A DNA stretch of 64,000 nucleotides from Kineosporia mesophila (GCF_021129235.1 NZ_JAJOMA010000005.1:186001-250000), one strand, 5' to 3'; counted from the first letter of the stretch, positions 33,625 through 42,689 are shown. The notes: a model not told the origin generated them from the letters alone. Translations and numbers: made by a program.

Positions 33625-33640
33625 AGTTGAATATTAAAGT
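33625..33640. promoter_or_regulatory. AT-rich operator-like palindrome
   Basis: AGTTGAATATTAAAGT, an imperfect palindrome centred on AATATT (12 of 16 positions symmetric), stands out in very GC-rich DNA 45 bases before the dioxygenase start. Sites of this type suit MarR-family repressors, which often control such dioxygenases. No MarR gene is adjacent here. Confidence 0.4.
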
Positions 33641-33684
33641 TATGCTGGACGGGTCCCTGCCCCCGCGTCGCTGGAGTAGCCGCC

Positions 33685-34551
33685 GTGTCCGATCCGTTCA
33701 ACCCCGCCGTCCCGGCCGGCGCGTACGACCAGCTGCTGGCCGACGTGCTCCCCCAGGCCCGGGCCCAGCGCACCTGGCAGCCCTCCGACGGTCCCCTCCC
33801 CTCCCTCTTCGTCAGCCACGGCGCACCGCCCACCCTCGACGACCCGGCCTGGCTGCGTGACCTGTTCGACTGGGGCCAGAAGATGCCCAAGCCGCGCGGC
33901 ATCGTGATCGTGTCGGCGCACTGGGAGAACGCCCCGCTGGCCATCTCCGGATCGGCCGAGGGCACCGAGCTCTACTACGACTTCGGCGGTTTCCACCCGC
34001 GCTACTACACGCTGAAGTACCGCTCCCCCGACGCCACCGCGCTCGCCCACCAGGTCGCGGGCAGCCTGGCCGACACCACGCCGCTGCACCAGTTCGTCAA
34101 CCGGGGCCTCGACCACGGCGCGTTCATCCCGATGATGGCCATGTATCCGGCCGCCGATGTTCCCGTGATCCAGCTCAGCATGCCGAGTCTCAACCCCTCG
34201 GCCCTGCTCGACCTGGGCGTGCGGCTGCGCTCCCTGCGCGAGGAAGGCTACCTGGTCATCGGCTCGGGCTTCATGACCCACAGCTTCGCGGTGTTCCGGG
34301 ACCCCGCGCTGGTCGGCCACACCCAGGCCTTCGACGAGTGGGCGGTCGACGCGATGGCCCGCGGTGACGTGGACTCACTGGTCGACTACCGGACCAAAGC
34401 CCCTGGTGTTCGCGTGGCCCACCCCACAGCCGACCACTTCGTCCCCCTCCTGCTCACCCTCGGCGCGGCCTCTGACCCTGGTCAGAGCATTGAAAGTGCC
34501 TTCGGCAGAATGGTGATGGGCAACTCGATCCGGTCGGTCCAGATGGCCTGA
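33685..34551 (+). CDS. Class III extradiol (DODA-type) dioxygenase
   Basis: A 288-residue non-heme metal enzyme of the LigB/DODA superfamily, which cleaves catecholic rings next to the hydroxyls or acts as 4,5-DOPA dioxygenase. Likely metal and acid-base histidines are in FVSHGAPPT, VSAHWEN, GLDHGAFIPM and GSGFMTHSF. The GTG start precedes SDPFNPAVPAG. Substrate is unknown; YgiD-like proteins of this group are broadly distributed. The AT-rich palindrome at 33625 suggests inducible control, and a hairpin with T-run follows the stop. Confidence 0.9.
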   Translation: MSDPFNPAVPAGAYDQLLADVLPQARAQRTWQPSDGPLPSLFVSHGAPPTLDDPAWLRDLFDWGQKMPKPRGIVIVSAHWENAPLAISGSAEGTELYYDFGGFHPRYYTLKYRSPDATALAHQVAGSLADTTPLHQFVNRGLDHGAFIPMMAMYPAADVPVIQLSMPSLNPSALLDLGVRLRSLREEGYLVIGSGFMTHSFAVFRDPALVGHTQAFDEWAVDAMARGDVDSLVDYRTKAPGVRVAHPTADHFVPLLLTLGAASDPGQSIESAFGRMVMGNSIRSVQMA

Positions 34552-34565
34552 CTTTCATTGAGGAC

Positions 34566-34594
34566 GCCGGCCCGCTCGTCTCGAGCGGGTCGGC
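34566..34594 (+). terminator. Terminator of the dioxygenase gene
   Basis: GCCGGCCCGCTCG / CGAGCGGGTCGGC with a three-base loop, followed by ACTTTTCGTTTT, 14 bases after the stop codon. Confidence 0.8.
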
Positions 34595-34693
34595 ACTTTT
34601 CGTTTTCCATCGTTGCAAAACGCTTTGGTCTGACATAGCGTCTTCATCGTGCCCGGCAACGTCGTCGGCACTCACGAAGGAGGCCGTGGACCT

Positions 34694-35989
34694 ATGACCC
34701 GACTCGGTGACCAGCTGCCCCTGGGGCGGCGCTCCCTTCTCGCCGGAGCCACCGGAGCCCTGGGAATTGCCGCTCTACCAGCAACTTCAGCATCAGCAGC
34801 GGTCCCTACCACGGCCGCGCGAGGCTCCGCGAACTGGCCGGACCCGCAGCCGTACGGCCGGGCCGACCCGAGACCGCAGTTGTGGCCCCGGAAAGACAAC
34901 TCCTTCGTCCTCGATCTCGAACTCCGGCCCCGCGACGAGGAACTCGGACGGGTCTGGATGCGGGACACGTACGTCAACTGTTTCGTCGTCGACGGCCGGC
35001 CGCTCTACGTCGCCACCGGCACCACGAACGCCGAAGGCCTGCCCGGCCCGGGTCCTTACAACGACGGCATCTTCGTCTGGACCGCCCGGTCGCTCAAAGG
35101 ACCCTGGAAGCTGGCCGACACCAAAAAGATTCGCCCCAAGGCAGATAAGGGGAAGGTCTGGTCACCGGAGTTCGTCACCGAGAACACCGCCGGCCGCACG
35201 GTGGTCGCCCCCTGGCAGGAGTGGTGGGAGGACGACGGCCAGTTCGGCCGGCGCGGCAACGTCTGGGCCCCGGAAGTGCATTACTTCCAGGGAAAGTGGT
35301 ACATCGTGGCGTGCATGGGCGATCATTCGAAGAAGGTCGGCACCTTCACGCTGATCAGCGAGGGTGGCGTCGAGGGCCCGTACCGGGTGGCCCAGGGCAA
35401 CCTGGAGAAGCCCTACGGTGAGAACGTCGGCGGCCCGGACTGGATCGACCCGGCCGTCTACTTCCACATCGACGGCGGCATGTACACCGAGGGCAAGAAG
35501 GCCTGGCTGATCCTGCACAACCATCTCTACGCGCGGTACACGGACGACCTGGAGAACATCGAGACCATCGCGGAGTTCAAGGAAACCCCCTGGGGCGTGG
35601 AGCCTTACCTGGAGGGCGCGTACGTCTTCAAGTACGGCAAGAAGTACCACCTGTTGCTGGCCGCCTGGGACTGGACCTCGCTCGACGCCGACGGCAGCCC
35701 GCGCTACTCCTACGAGCCCGACCAGGACGGCCGCAAGCAGTACCAGTACGACACGGTGGTGGCCGTCTCGGACAAGCTCGAGGGCCCGTACTCCGAGCGC
35801 TACACCGCCGGCGTGGGTATCGGGCACAACAACTTCTTCGTCGACCACACCGGGCAGCTGTGGGGCACGTTCTTCCTGAACCCGGCCGGTGGGTACTACT
35901 CGAACGCGGCCCGGGTGGACGACGCGGCCGTGTCCGGCGTGGTCAAGCTGGAGTACACCGGTGACCGGCTCTACGTGAAACGGCCCTAA
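34694..35989 (+). CDS. Tat-exported GH43-like five-bladed beta-propeller protein
   Basis: A 431-residue exported protein. AAGGAGG stands upstream of the ATG; the Tat signal carries LGRRSLLAGATGALGIAAL and ends near ASAA. The mature region has the blade motifs of glycoside hydrolase family 43: RDTYVNCFVVDG, WAPEVHYFQGKWY, IDPAVYFHIDGG, VEPYLEGAYVFKYGKKYHLL, and GIGHNNFFVDHTGQLW. Members hydrolyse arabinan, xylan or related plant polymers. Asp and Glu residues in these positions fit catalysis, but specificity cannot be read. It stands alone, without sugar-transport genes nearby. Confidence 0.87.
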   Translation: MTRLGDQLPLGRRSLLAGATGALGIAALPATSASAAVPTTAARGSANWPDPQPYGRADPRPQLWPRKDNSFVLDLELRPRDEELGRVWMRDTYVNCFVVDGRPLYVATGTTNAEGLPGPGPYNDGIFVWTARSLKGPWKLADTKKIRPKADKGKVWSPEFVTENTAGRTVVAPWQEWWEDDGQFGRRGNVWAPEVHYFQGKWYIVACMGDHSKKVGTFTLISEGGVEGPYRVAQGNLEKPYGENVGGPDWIDPAVYFHIDGGMYTEGKKAWLILHNHLYARYTDDLENIETIAEFKETPWGVEPYLEGAYVFKYGKKYHLLLAAWDWTSLDADGSPRYSYEPDQDGRKQYQYDTVVAVSDKLEGPYSERYTAGVGIGHNNFFVDHTGQLWGTFFLNPAGGYYSNAARVDDAAVSGVVKLEYTGDRLYVKRP

Positions 35990-35998
35990 AATGCCCGA

Positions 35999-36376
35999 AT
36001 GATCGATTTCGCGACAGATTCGGTGTTTCGGCTCAGCGAGTGCTCGCCCGGCGACGTGGAGAAGCACGTCGGGCCCATCCTGATTCCGGGCGAGCAGCTG
36101 CTGTGGACCTTCAAGACCGTGCGTGACTTCGTCGCGTTCACCGACAAGCGCATCGTCGCGGTGAACGTGCAGGGCCTGAGCGGCAAGAAGAAAGACTTCA
36201 CCACGCTGCCCTACAACAAGATTCAGGTGTTCTCGATCGAGACCGCCGGCACCTTCGACCTCGACGCCGAGCTCGACCTGTGGTTCAGCACGGTCGGCAA
36301 CATCCGGTTCGAGTTCAAGGGCCGCGTCGACATCCGCGCGATCAGCCAGCTGATCGCCACCTACGTGCTGGGCTGA
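35999..36376 (+). CDS. PH-domain (bPH) protein
   Basis: A 125-residue protein matching bacterial pleckstrin-homology domains of the YvbH/DUF1696 type: a short N-terminal helix, then LIPGEQLLWTFKTVRDFVAF and TDKRIVAVNVQGL, and the KKKDFTTLPYNKIQVFSIET segment. These proteins are cytoplasmic and of unknown function. It begins nine bases after the GH43-like stop on the same strand, but shares no obvious theme with it. It converges on dapA. Confidence 0.88.
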   Translation: MIDFATDSVFRLSECSPGDVEKHVGPILIPGEQLLWTFKTVRDFVAFTDKRIVAVNVQGLSGKKKDFTTLPYNKIQVFSIETAGTFDLDAELDLWFSTVGNIRFEFKGRVDIRAISQLIATYVLG

Positions 36377-36396
36377 TCTTCCTTCCGATCGCCGGA

Positions 36397-37308
36397 TCAG
36401 GCGACCGGCACGACCACCGTGCGCAGGGCGTTGCGCAGCTTCGTCAGGTCTTCCGCCGGGGACTCCATCAGCGGGAGACGCACGGTGGCGTGGGGGATCA
36501 CGCCCTGTTCGGCGAGTGCGGCCTTGGCCATGATGGCTCCCGACGAGGTGCGCATCAGGGCGTCGGTCAGGGGGATCAGGTCGCGCATGACGTCCTGGGC
36601 CCGGTCGAGGTCGCTCTTGCGCACGGCGCGGATCAGTTCCGCGTTGCGGCCGGCCGCCACGTTGCCGACGACGCTGACCACTCCGGTGGCGCCGCTGGCG
36701 AGGTAGGGCAGGTTCAGTTCGTCGATGCCGCAGTAGTAGGCCAGGCCGGTCTGCGTCATGATCGTCATGGCCTCGAAGAGGTCGCCCTTCGCGTCCTTGA
36801 TCGCCTGGATCCGCGGGTGGGCGGCCAGTTCGACAATGGTGGACGAGGTGAGCGCCAGGCCGGTCCGGCCGGGGATGTCGTAGAGCATCACGGGGAGGGC
36901 GGTGGCGTCGGCCACCGTCGTGCAGTGGGCCACCACGCCGGCCTGGGTGGGACGGTTGTAGTACGGCGTCACGAGCAGCAGGGCGTCGGCGCCGGCGGCC
37001 TCGGCCTCCTGGGCGCGGCGCACGGTGGCGGCGGTGTCGTAGGTGCCGACGCCGGCGATGACCGGGGCCTGCCCCTGCACCAGGGACTTCACCAGGCGCA
37101 CGAGTTCGTTGGCCTCGTAGTCGCTCAGGGTGGGGGCCTCGCCGGTGGTGCCGCCGACCACGATGCCGTCGCAGCCGGTGCTGAGCAGGTGGTCGACCAG
37201 GTTCGCGACCGCGGCGTCGTCGATGGAGTTGTCCGGCTTCATCGGGGTCACCATGGCGACGATGTTGGAGCCGAAGAGCAGATCAGCGGGAACGCGGTCG
37301 GTTGCCAT
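36397..37308 (-). CDS. dapA: 4-hydroxy-tetrahydrodipicolinate synthase
   Basis: A 303-residue aldolase that condenses pyruvate with aspartate semialdehyde for lysine and meso-diaminopimelate. Motifs: GGTTGEAPTLS (substrate binding), LLVTPYYNRPTQAG (with catalytic Tyr), and the Schiff-base Lys in IQAIKDAKGD. A Leu/Ala-rich C-terminal helical domain follows. The ATG follows GGATCGACACC. Actinobacteria often carry more than one DapA homologue, so this may be a paralogue; the divergent LysR gene suggests specific control. Confidence 0.9.
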   Translation of the reverse strand: MATDRVPADLLFGSNIVAMVTPMKPDNSIDDAAVANLVDHLLSTGCDGIVVGGTTGEAPTLSDYEANELVRLVKSLVQGQAPVIAGVGTYDTAATVRRAQEAEAAGADALLLVTPYYNRPTQAGVVAHCTTVADATALPVMLYDIPGRTGLALTSSTIVELAAHPRIQAIKDAKGDLFEAMTIMTQTGLAYYCGIDELNLPYLASGATGVVSVVGNVAAGRNAELIRAVRKSDLDRAQDVMRDLIPLTDALMRTSSGAIMAKAALAEQGVIPHATVRLPLMESPAEDLTKLRNALRTVVVPVA

Positions 37309-37382
37309 GGTGTCGATCCTCGCTTTCCGTCATGCTTGCGGTCCAGCGAAGGTTTCTTGGCACTATTGCGTAATCTGACTTG

Positions 37383-38291
37383 ATGATCGATGTGAGCGCC
37401 CTGCGGGCGCTGCGTTCGGTGGCCACCCTGGGCACCCTGGCGAAGGCCGCGGAGGAGCTGGGTTTCACCGCCTCGGCGGTGTCGCAGCAGATCAAGCGCC
37501 TGGAGCGGGAGGTCGGCGTGCCGGTTCTGGCCCCGGCGGGGCGCGGTGTCGTGCTCACTCCGGCCGGTCAGGCGGTGGTCGATTCGGCCCCCGAGGTCTT
37601 CCAGGCGCTGGAGCACTGTGCCGAGGCGGCCCGGTCGGTGGCCGACGGCGCCCCGCAGGGCACCCTGCGCGTGGTCGCCTTCTCGACGGGTGTGCGCGGC
37701 CTGCTCGCCCCTGCGGTCGCCGACCTGGCCGTCCGCTGTCCGGAGCTTTTCCTGCACATCAGCGAGCAGGACCCGGACCAGGCCCTGCACAGCGTGGAGG
37801 CCGGGACCGCCGACCTGGCGCTGATCCACGACGCCGATGGAGTGCCGGTCGCTCTTCCCCCGTCCGTGATCCAGCGGCACATCCACACCGACGTCGGTGA
37901 CGTCGTCCTTCATCGTTCTCATCCGCTCGTCGCTCTCGACCGTCCGCTGACGGTCGCGGACCTGTCCGGGCACCCCTGGGTGACGAGCCCACCCGGGACG
38001 GTGTGCCACCAGTGGTTCCGGCGGCTGTTCGCCGGGGCCGACGGGGATCCGGACGTGCGGCACCTGATCGACGACTTCAGTACGCAGTTGTCGCTGGTGG
38101 CCTCCGGTTCGGTGATCGCGCTGATCCCGCGGCTGGGCCGCCCGCCGTTGCGCGCGGACCTGGTCGCCCTGCCGCTGAAACGCGTTCCCAAGCGCGAGGT
38201 CTTCGCGGCCTGGCGGCGCAGCGCGAACGCCAGCCCGGCGATCCGGGCGGTGCTGGCCGAGCTGGGCACCTCGGCCGGAGCCGGTCTGTGA
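37383..38291 (+). CDS. LysR-family regulator divergent from dapA
   Basis: A 302-residue LysR regulator. The N-terminal winged helix reads LRALRSVATLGTLAKAAEEL and FTASAVSQQIKRLEREVG; the substrate-binding domain follows from residue 90. The ATG at 37383 follows a TTG in the same frame. Only 74 bases separate it from dapA, so both promoters lie in this gap, and control of dapA is likely by the usual LysR arrangement. Confidence 0.9.
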   Translation: MIDVSALRALRSVATLGTLAKAAEELGFTASAVSQQIKRLEREVGVPVLAPAGRGVVLTPAGQAVVDSAPEVFQALEHCAEAARSVADGAPQGTLRVVAFSTGVRGLLAPAVADLAVRCPELFLHISEQDPDQALHSVEAGTADLALIHDADGVPVALPPSVIQRHIHTDVGDVVLHRSHPLVALDRPLTVADLSGHPWVTSPPGTVCHQWFRRLFAGADGDPDVRHLIDDFSTQLSLVASGSVIALIPRLGRPPLRADLVALPLKRVPKREVFAAWRRSANASPAIRAVLAELGTSAGAGL

Positions 38292-38410
38292 CCGACACCA
38301 CTCAACCGGTCACATAATTCACTCCTGGCCCGAGACGTACCTAATGTCCCTGTGCGAACGTGGTCCGGACCGGGACGCAGGGATCACCCGGCAGGGCCCG
38401 GAGGATTTCC

Positions 38411-38794
38411 ATGACCGCCGCTCGACGCAGCCTGTACGCGCTGCTGGCCACCGCGTCCACCATGGTGCTGTTCGGCTGCGCGACCGCTCAGGGGGCACCG
38501 CCCGACCCCGCGGCGACACTCAGCCTGGACTTCGTCGCCGTCTGCCAGGACCCGACGACCCTGACCATCCTCACCGACGAGTACTGCCTGGGTGGCCATC
38601 CGGACGCGACCTGGCGGTTCTACAGCGAGAACCTCTACCGCGACGTCGGGGCGAGCGCCTTCGACGCCGGACAGAAGACCTACGGCGGCCTGACGAAACT
38701 CCCCCGGCCGGACGTCTCCACCGACATCGAGGTGCGGTGGGGCCGGCACGCCCAGGCGGTCGAGACGCTCTCCGTCACCTCCCCGGCGCCCTGA
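38411..38794 (+). CDS. Lipoprotein, function unknown
   Basis: A 127-residue predicted lipoprotein. The start was placed at the ATG after GGAGGATTTCC. The signal MTAARRSLYALLATASTMVL is followed by FGCA, a slightly unusual lipobox. The mature part contains a Cys pair (AVCQD ... EYCLGG) and no family I recognise. It is followed 67 bases later by another gene of unknown function on the same strand. Confidence 0.7.
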   Translation: MTAARRSLYALLATASTMVLFGCATAQGAPPDPAATLSLDFVAVCQDPTTLTILTDEYCLGGHPDATWRFYSENLYRDVGASAFDAGQKTYGGLTKLPRPDVSTDIEVRWGRHAQAVETLSVTSPAP

Positions 38795-38861
38795 GAACGG
38801 ACGGGTACTACCGTGGGCCGCGCTCAGGTCCAGTAGTCCAGACGAACGCAGGAGACCTCCC

Positions 38862-39326
38862 GTGACGATCGACAGCACCCTGGAGGCCGCCGTCCGCGAG
38901 GGCTTCGCAGCCTCGGTGGCGGAAGAGCCGGACGACTTCGACGCGGCGATCGAGGCCATTCTGGATCGTGGGGACGACTTCACCATCGGCGCGTTCCAGC
39001 TCGCCATCAATGTCACCGCCGTGATCCTGCAGGACATGCACGACGGTGACGTGCCCGATCCGGAGCAGATCGATGACCTCGCCGACGACTTCGCGGAGAC
39101 TCAGGAGGACTGGTCACTGGTCTCGGCCGAGCTGGTGCGCACCTATATGAGCGCGGCGCTGGGCGAGCAGGCCGTGCTCGACGTGATGAGTCCCGGCGAC
39201 GTCGCGATCACCGGCTTCGCCCTGGGCGGCTGGCTGCTGTCCGCCTTCCTGCCCGACGACAAGGACTGGACCGACTACCTCGACGAGGTGCTCCAGGTGC
39301 TGGAGACGGCACTCGGGGAAGAATGA
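38862..39326 (+). CDS. Acidic helical protein, function unknown
   Basis: A 154-residue soluble acidic protein starting at a GTG with GGAGACCTCCC upstream. It is mainly helical (TLEAAVREGFAASVAEEPDD, then FTIGAFQLAINVTAVILQDM). A hydrophobic stretch around GFALGGWLLSAFLPDD is probably buried and not a membrane helix. No known domain. It ends before a secreted-protein gene with its own promoter region. Confidence 0.72.
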   Translation: MTIDSTLEAAVREGFAASVAEEPDDFDAAIEAILDRGDDFTIGAFQLAINVTAVILQDMHDGDVPDPEQIDDLADDFAETQEDWSLVSAELVRTYMSAALGEQAVLDVMSPGDVAITGFALGGWLLSAFLPDDKDWTDYLDEVLQVLETALGEE

Positions 39327-39430
39327 GGGCCCGGGACTGAACCGCACTTATCCCTAAGCTTTCAGGGTCCAAGATCACGTTCGCGACAAGAAGCCTGAAA
39401 CTTGAACTACCAGTCCCTACGCTGCTTTCT

Positions 39431-40063
39431 GTGAAAAGCCTTCGTTTCCTTGCCGGCACTGTCGTCGCCGGCGCCGCCCTGGCCCTGCTGGGTCCCATCG
39501 CCCCGGCCCAGGCGGCCTCCTCCTGCACCATCACCCCGACGTCGGCCACGCTGTTCACCAAGGCCAAGAACGTGAAGTTCGGCGTCGCGGGTAGCACCGA
39601 GTGGACGGTCGAGATCAGCGACCTCTTCGTCTTCGCGGTCAAGGACCCCGATTTCAGCTCGACCATCGTCCAGATGAGCCCCAAGTTCTACCTGAACTCC
39701 GACGCCGGCCTGCACGCCGTCAAGGTGACCCGCGCAACCAGCGAGTGCAGCACCAGTTTCCGGCTTCTGCGGGGCTCGGTGATCAGCGCCAAGGCGACGA
39801 ACATCGGCAGCGGCAAGCGCACCGTGACCGGCACGCTGAAGCGGGCCGACTTCGGCTACGGCACCTACTCGGCCGTCTCCGGCCAGAAGGTCCGCATCGA
39901 GTACAAGACGGCCACCGGCAAGTGGGCCGGCGCCGGCACCGTCACGACGGCGAAAAACGGCACGTTCAAGCTGACGAAGAAGAGCGCCAAGCGGCAGTGG
40001 CGGGCGGTGTTCGGCGGCACTTCGACCACCGCCACGCGCACCTCCGCGGTCACGGCCGGCTGA
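39431..40063 (+). CDS. Secreted protein with C-terminal beta-sandwich, unknown
   Basis: A 210-residue exported protein. Signal peptide MKSLRFLAGTVVAGAALALL ends near AQAA. A Cys pair (SSCTI ... SECSTS) probably forms a disulfide. The C-terminal 80 residues (GKRTVTGTLKRADFGYGTYS ... VRIEYKTATGKWAGAGT) follow the Ig-like repeat seen in many actinobacterial exported proteins, including the end of the protein at 28193. A GTG start is preceded by a short purine stretch. Confidence 0.78.
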   Translation: MKSLRFLAGTVVAGAALALLGPIAPAQAASSCTITPTSATLFTKAKNVKFGVAGSTEWTVEISDLFVFAVKDPDFSSTIVQMSPKFYLNSDAGLHAVKVTRATSECSTSFRLLRGSVISAKATNIGSGKRTVTGTLKRADFGYGTYSAVSGQKVRIEYKTATGKWAGAGTVTTAKNGTFKLTKKSAKRQWRAVFGGTSTTATRTSAVTAG

Positions 40064-40071
40064 TTCCCGAA

Positions 40072-40103
40072 CTGCCGCAGGAGCCCTCGACCTCCTGCGG
40101 CAG
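40072..40103 (+). terminator. Terminator of the 39431 gene
   Basis: Perfect 12-base stem CTGCCGCAGGAG / CTCCTGCGGCAG, eight-base loop, eight bases after the stop codon. Confidence 0.75.
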
Positions 40104-40406
40104 GCGTAGGCCTACCCGCCCCGAACGACTGCACCGAGAGTGCATCGACCTCACCGACGCGCCGGGATGAAGAGCTCTCCCCTAAGACGCGAATCGCCTG
40201 TTCAGGCTGAAGGTGGGATGACCGAGGCGGACTCGGTCCGGATCCTAGGGTCTACACATCGTGGTCATGGACGTGGTTGGCCGTACGCGATCGTTCTACC
40301 GGGCCGATGCCCAGAACAACCCGCAAAAGGCGTAACCCCGGCGATATAGCCGAGGCCAGTGATCGTTCCGGGGTCTTCCCAAGAAGATTCGCAGAAGGGC
40401 AAGACG
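40104..40406. other. Intergenic region upstream of the Abi-like gene
   Basis: About 300 bases without a supportable gene. Open frames are short and lack typical third-position GC bias. It presumably holds the promoter of the Abi-like gene; no clear operator was seen. Confidence 0.5.
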
Positions 40407-41081
40407 ATGTCAATCGGTACGGCGGCGGCGCAGTGGGATCACCGGATCATTCGCCAGCACCTGACCACGGAGCGCATGGAGTCCTACGAGCTGGCCGCTC
40501 ACGGCGATCCGGAACTTGCCTTCGCCCTCTACGAATGGAACATCCGGGCCTCGGCAGCCGCAATGACGACAGCGGCGATGGTGGAGGTCATCGTGCGGAA
40601 TGCGATGGACCAGCAATTGCGTAGATGGGCCGATCAGCGGCATCACGGACAGTCCTGGTTCGACGTGGCGCCACTGGACCAGCAGGGCCGGAACGACATC
40701 GCCCAGGCCAGAGCACGCGCCACCCGCTACCGCCGTGACCGTGAACTTCACGGCAAGGTCATCGCCGAACTCACCCTCGGATTCTGGCGTTACCTTTCCG
40801 CTTCGCGCTACCTCACGGCCCTGTGGACACCCGCCATCGGCCATGCTTTCCCGCTCAGCCCCAGCAACCTGACCGTCCGTCGGATCGAGGTTGACCGTTC
40901 TCTTCAAAAACTGCAGTACCTGCGCAATCGCGCCGCCCACCACGAGCCGATCCACCGCCGGAACCTCATGGACGACCACGATGCCGCCGTGAGAGTGACC
41001 TCCTGGATCTCCCCGGCCTGCTCGGCCTGGGTGGCCGACCGGTCGCCCATTCCCGCGATCGTCACCGGTCGGCCCTGCTGA
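40407..41081 (+). CDS. Abi-like HEPN-type protein (putative phage defence)
   Basis: A 224-residue helical protein resembling the Abi_2 (AbiD/F) family linked to abortive phage infection. The N-terminal part has the family pattern LTTERMESYELAAHGDPELA and LYEWNIRASAA, with EVIVRNAMDQQL. Near the C-terminus RNRAAH (Arg173, Asn174, His178) is the RNxxxH catalytic motif of HEPN ribonucleases, followed by HEPI. The ATG has AGAAGGGC upstream. No companion antitoxin or modification gene is adjacent, as is usual for single-gene Abi systems. Defence function is inference from family; some relatives have no shown activity. Confidence 0.8.
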   Translation: MSIGTAAAQWDHRIIRQHLTTERMESYELAAHGDPELAFALYEWNIRASAAAMTTAAMVEVIVRNAMDQQLRRWADQRHHGQSWFDVAPLDQQGRNDIAQARARATRYRRDRELHGKVIAELTLGFWRYLSASRYLTALWTPAIGHAFPLSPSNLTVRRIEVDRSLQKLQYLRNRAAHHEPIHRRNLMDDHDAAVRVTSWISPACSAWVADRSPIPAIVTGRPC

Positions 41082-41580
41082 TCCGGTCCTATGCTGCGTT
41101 CGCCGCCACCGGCCGGCCCGCCGACGTCCTGGCCGCATCGACGGCCCTTTCACCCTCGTCGAAGTGAAGAATCAGGCTGTCGATGTGCCCCTCGCACAGG
41201 ACGACTTAGGCGACCGGATTCCCGTTCTCGCCCGTGCCCACCGCCGTCGGGTACGCCGCACCCGCTGATGGCCGGGACCAGACCGGCAGCGACGCCGCTC
41301 CACTGCAAGCGCTTCCGCATCCGTTCGGATCCCCAGGTCATCCGTGCATTGTGGGTGCCGGAGCACTGTCGGTCGCCGAATCAGGAAGGACGTTCATCGC
41401 GGTTCGGTGGGCGGCCGATAGTTCCGGTGAGCTCGAAAAACCGCTTCCGTTCATCGTCTTCGGCACATGACACGCCGCCAGGTCACGGAACGGCAAAATC
41501 CGGGAAAGTCGCGAACCACCCGGTTAGGGTGGGCAATGCCCGGTCGGGCACTTGCTTCCAGCACTTCCCTGGGGATCACC
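41082..41580. other. Region after the Abi-like gene with possible gene remnants
   Basis: About 500 bases with no intact gene. Around 41140-41270 a frame ending at a TGA reads GRIDGPFTLVEVKNQAVDVP and LAQDDLGDRIPVLARAHRR, which looks coding and contains an ExK-type segment (VEVKN) as in PD-(D/E)XK nucleases. It has no start and no upstream half. An overlapping frame (YAAFAATGRPADVLAASTAL) also has a protein-like look. I treat this as probable decayed coding DNA, identity unknown. Confidence 0.35.
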
Positions 41581-42630
41581 ATGCGTTTTGCCTTCTCTCG
41601 CGTTCCCACCCGTATTGCAGTCGTTTTGGCGGCGGCCGGCCTGATCGCCGCCTCTGCCACCGCATCCGCCTTCGCGACCACTCCCGAAGCCGGCAGCCCT
41701 ACCGCCGACTGCACCTGGAGCGTCAAGATCCACGAGACGCCCAAGGGCTTCACCGACGTCTGGCCGAGCGCGGGCAACGACGACGCCTTCGTCGGCTCCG
41801 GCGACAACGGCCACGGCACCCGCGCCCTGCTCTGGCAGGACGACAAGGTCACCGTGCTCGACTCACCGAGCGGAAAGCGCGCTCAGAGTGTAGATATCAA
41901 TGCCGACGGCGTGATCCTCGCCAACGATCTGACCGATGATCGCCCGTACCTCGTGATGAAGGGCAAGGTCGTCGAACTCGCCGTGCCGAAGGGGGCGTCC
42001 TCCACCACCGCGCGGTCGATCAACGACAAGGGGGTCATCGCGGGCTATGCCGACTTCGACGGGAACAACCACGCCGTCGTCTGGTCGGCCGACTCCCCGA
42101 AGAAGTACCACGACCTCGGTGCCGGTGACGGCAGCCTGGTTCTGACCGACATCACCGACTCGGGCACGCTCATCGGCACCACGACCGACGACCCGGAGTA
42201 CGGCGTCCCCCGTGCGGTGAAGGGCACGATCAAGGGCGGTCTTTCGGCGGTCGACGGGCTGAAGGCGTTCCAGGACTCCTCCGCCCGCAGCGCCGCCGAC
42301 ACGTACGTCCTGGCCGGGAGCACCCCGTCGGGTGCGACCGATCAGGTCACGGTGCTGATGAAAGACGCGTCGAGCACCGTTCTGCCGGCCACCTTCAGTG
42401 GGCACGTGGTCAATGGGAGCGGGCTGGTGGCCGGCTCCCCCACGGGCGGCTACCTCGGGCAGGCCGCGGTGTGGAACGCCGGAACGGTCACCCGGCTGCC
42501 GAACTACGTCGAGGGCGGCTACAGCAGCGTCAGCGACGTGACCGAGAACGGCACGGTGATCGGGTACAGCCAGTCCTCGGTGGACGACATCGGATACGAC
42601 CCGGCGCCGGCCACCTGGACCTGCTCCTGA
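41581..42630 (+). CDS. Secreted HAF-repeat-like protein
   Basis: A 349-residue exported protein. Signal peptide MRFAFSRVPTRIAVVLAAAG ends near ASAFA. The mature part contains repeated units of about 45-50 residues with the pattern NDKGVIAGYADFDGNNHAVV, W and DLG, as in extracellular HAF-repeat proteins, probably forming a beta-propeller. Function is unknown. The ATG follows GGGGATCACC. A strong bidirectional hairpin follows. Confidence 0.8.
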   Translation: MRFAFSRVPTRIAVVLAAAGLIAASATASAFATTPEAGSPTADCTWSVKIHETPKGFTDVWPSAGNDDAFVGSGDNGHGTRALLWQDDKVTVLDSPSGKRAQSVDINADGVILANDLTDDRPYLVMKGKVVELAVPKGASSTTARSINDKGVIAGYADFDGNNHAVVWSADSPKKYHDLGAGDGSLVLTDITDSGTLIGTTTDDPEYGVPRAVKGTIKGGLSAVDGLKAFQDSSARSAADTYVLAGSTPSGATDQVTVLMKDASSTVLPATFSGHVVNGSGLVAGSPTGGYLGQAAVWNAGTVTRLPNYVEGGYSSVSDVTENGTVIGYSQSSVDDIGYDPAPATWTCS

Positions 42631-42645
42631 TCGTCCACCCGAAAA

Positions 42646-42689
42646 AAGGCCGGGGCCCCGAGCAGCGTGCTGCTCGGGGCCCCGGCCTT
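42646..42689. terminator. Bidirectional terminator
   Basis: A 21-base perfect stem with a two-base loop (AAGGCCGGGGCCCCGAGCAGC and its complement), flanked by AAAAAA on the left, between the convergent HAF-like and fasciclin genes. Confidence 0.88.
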
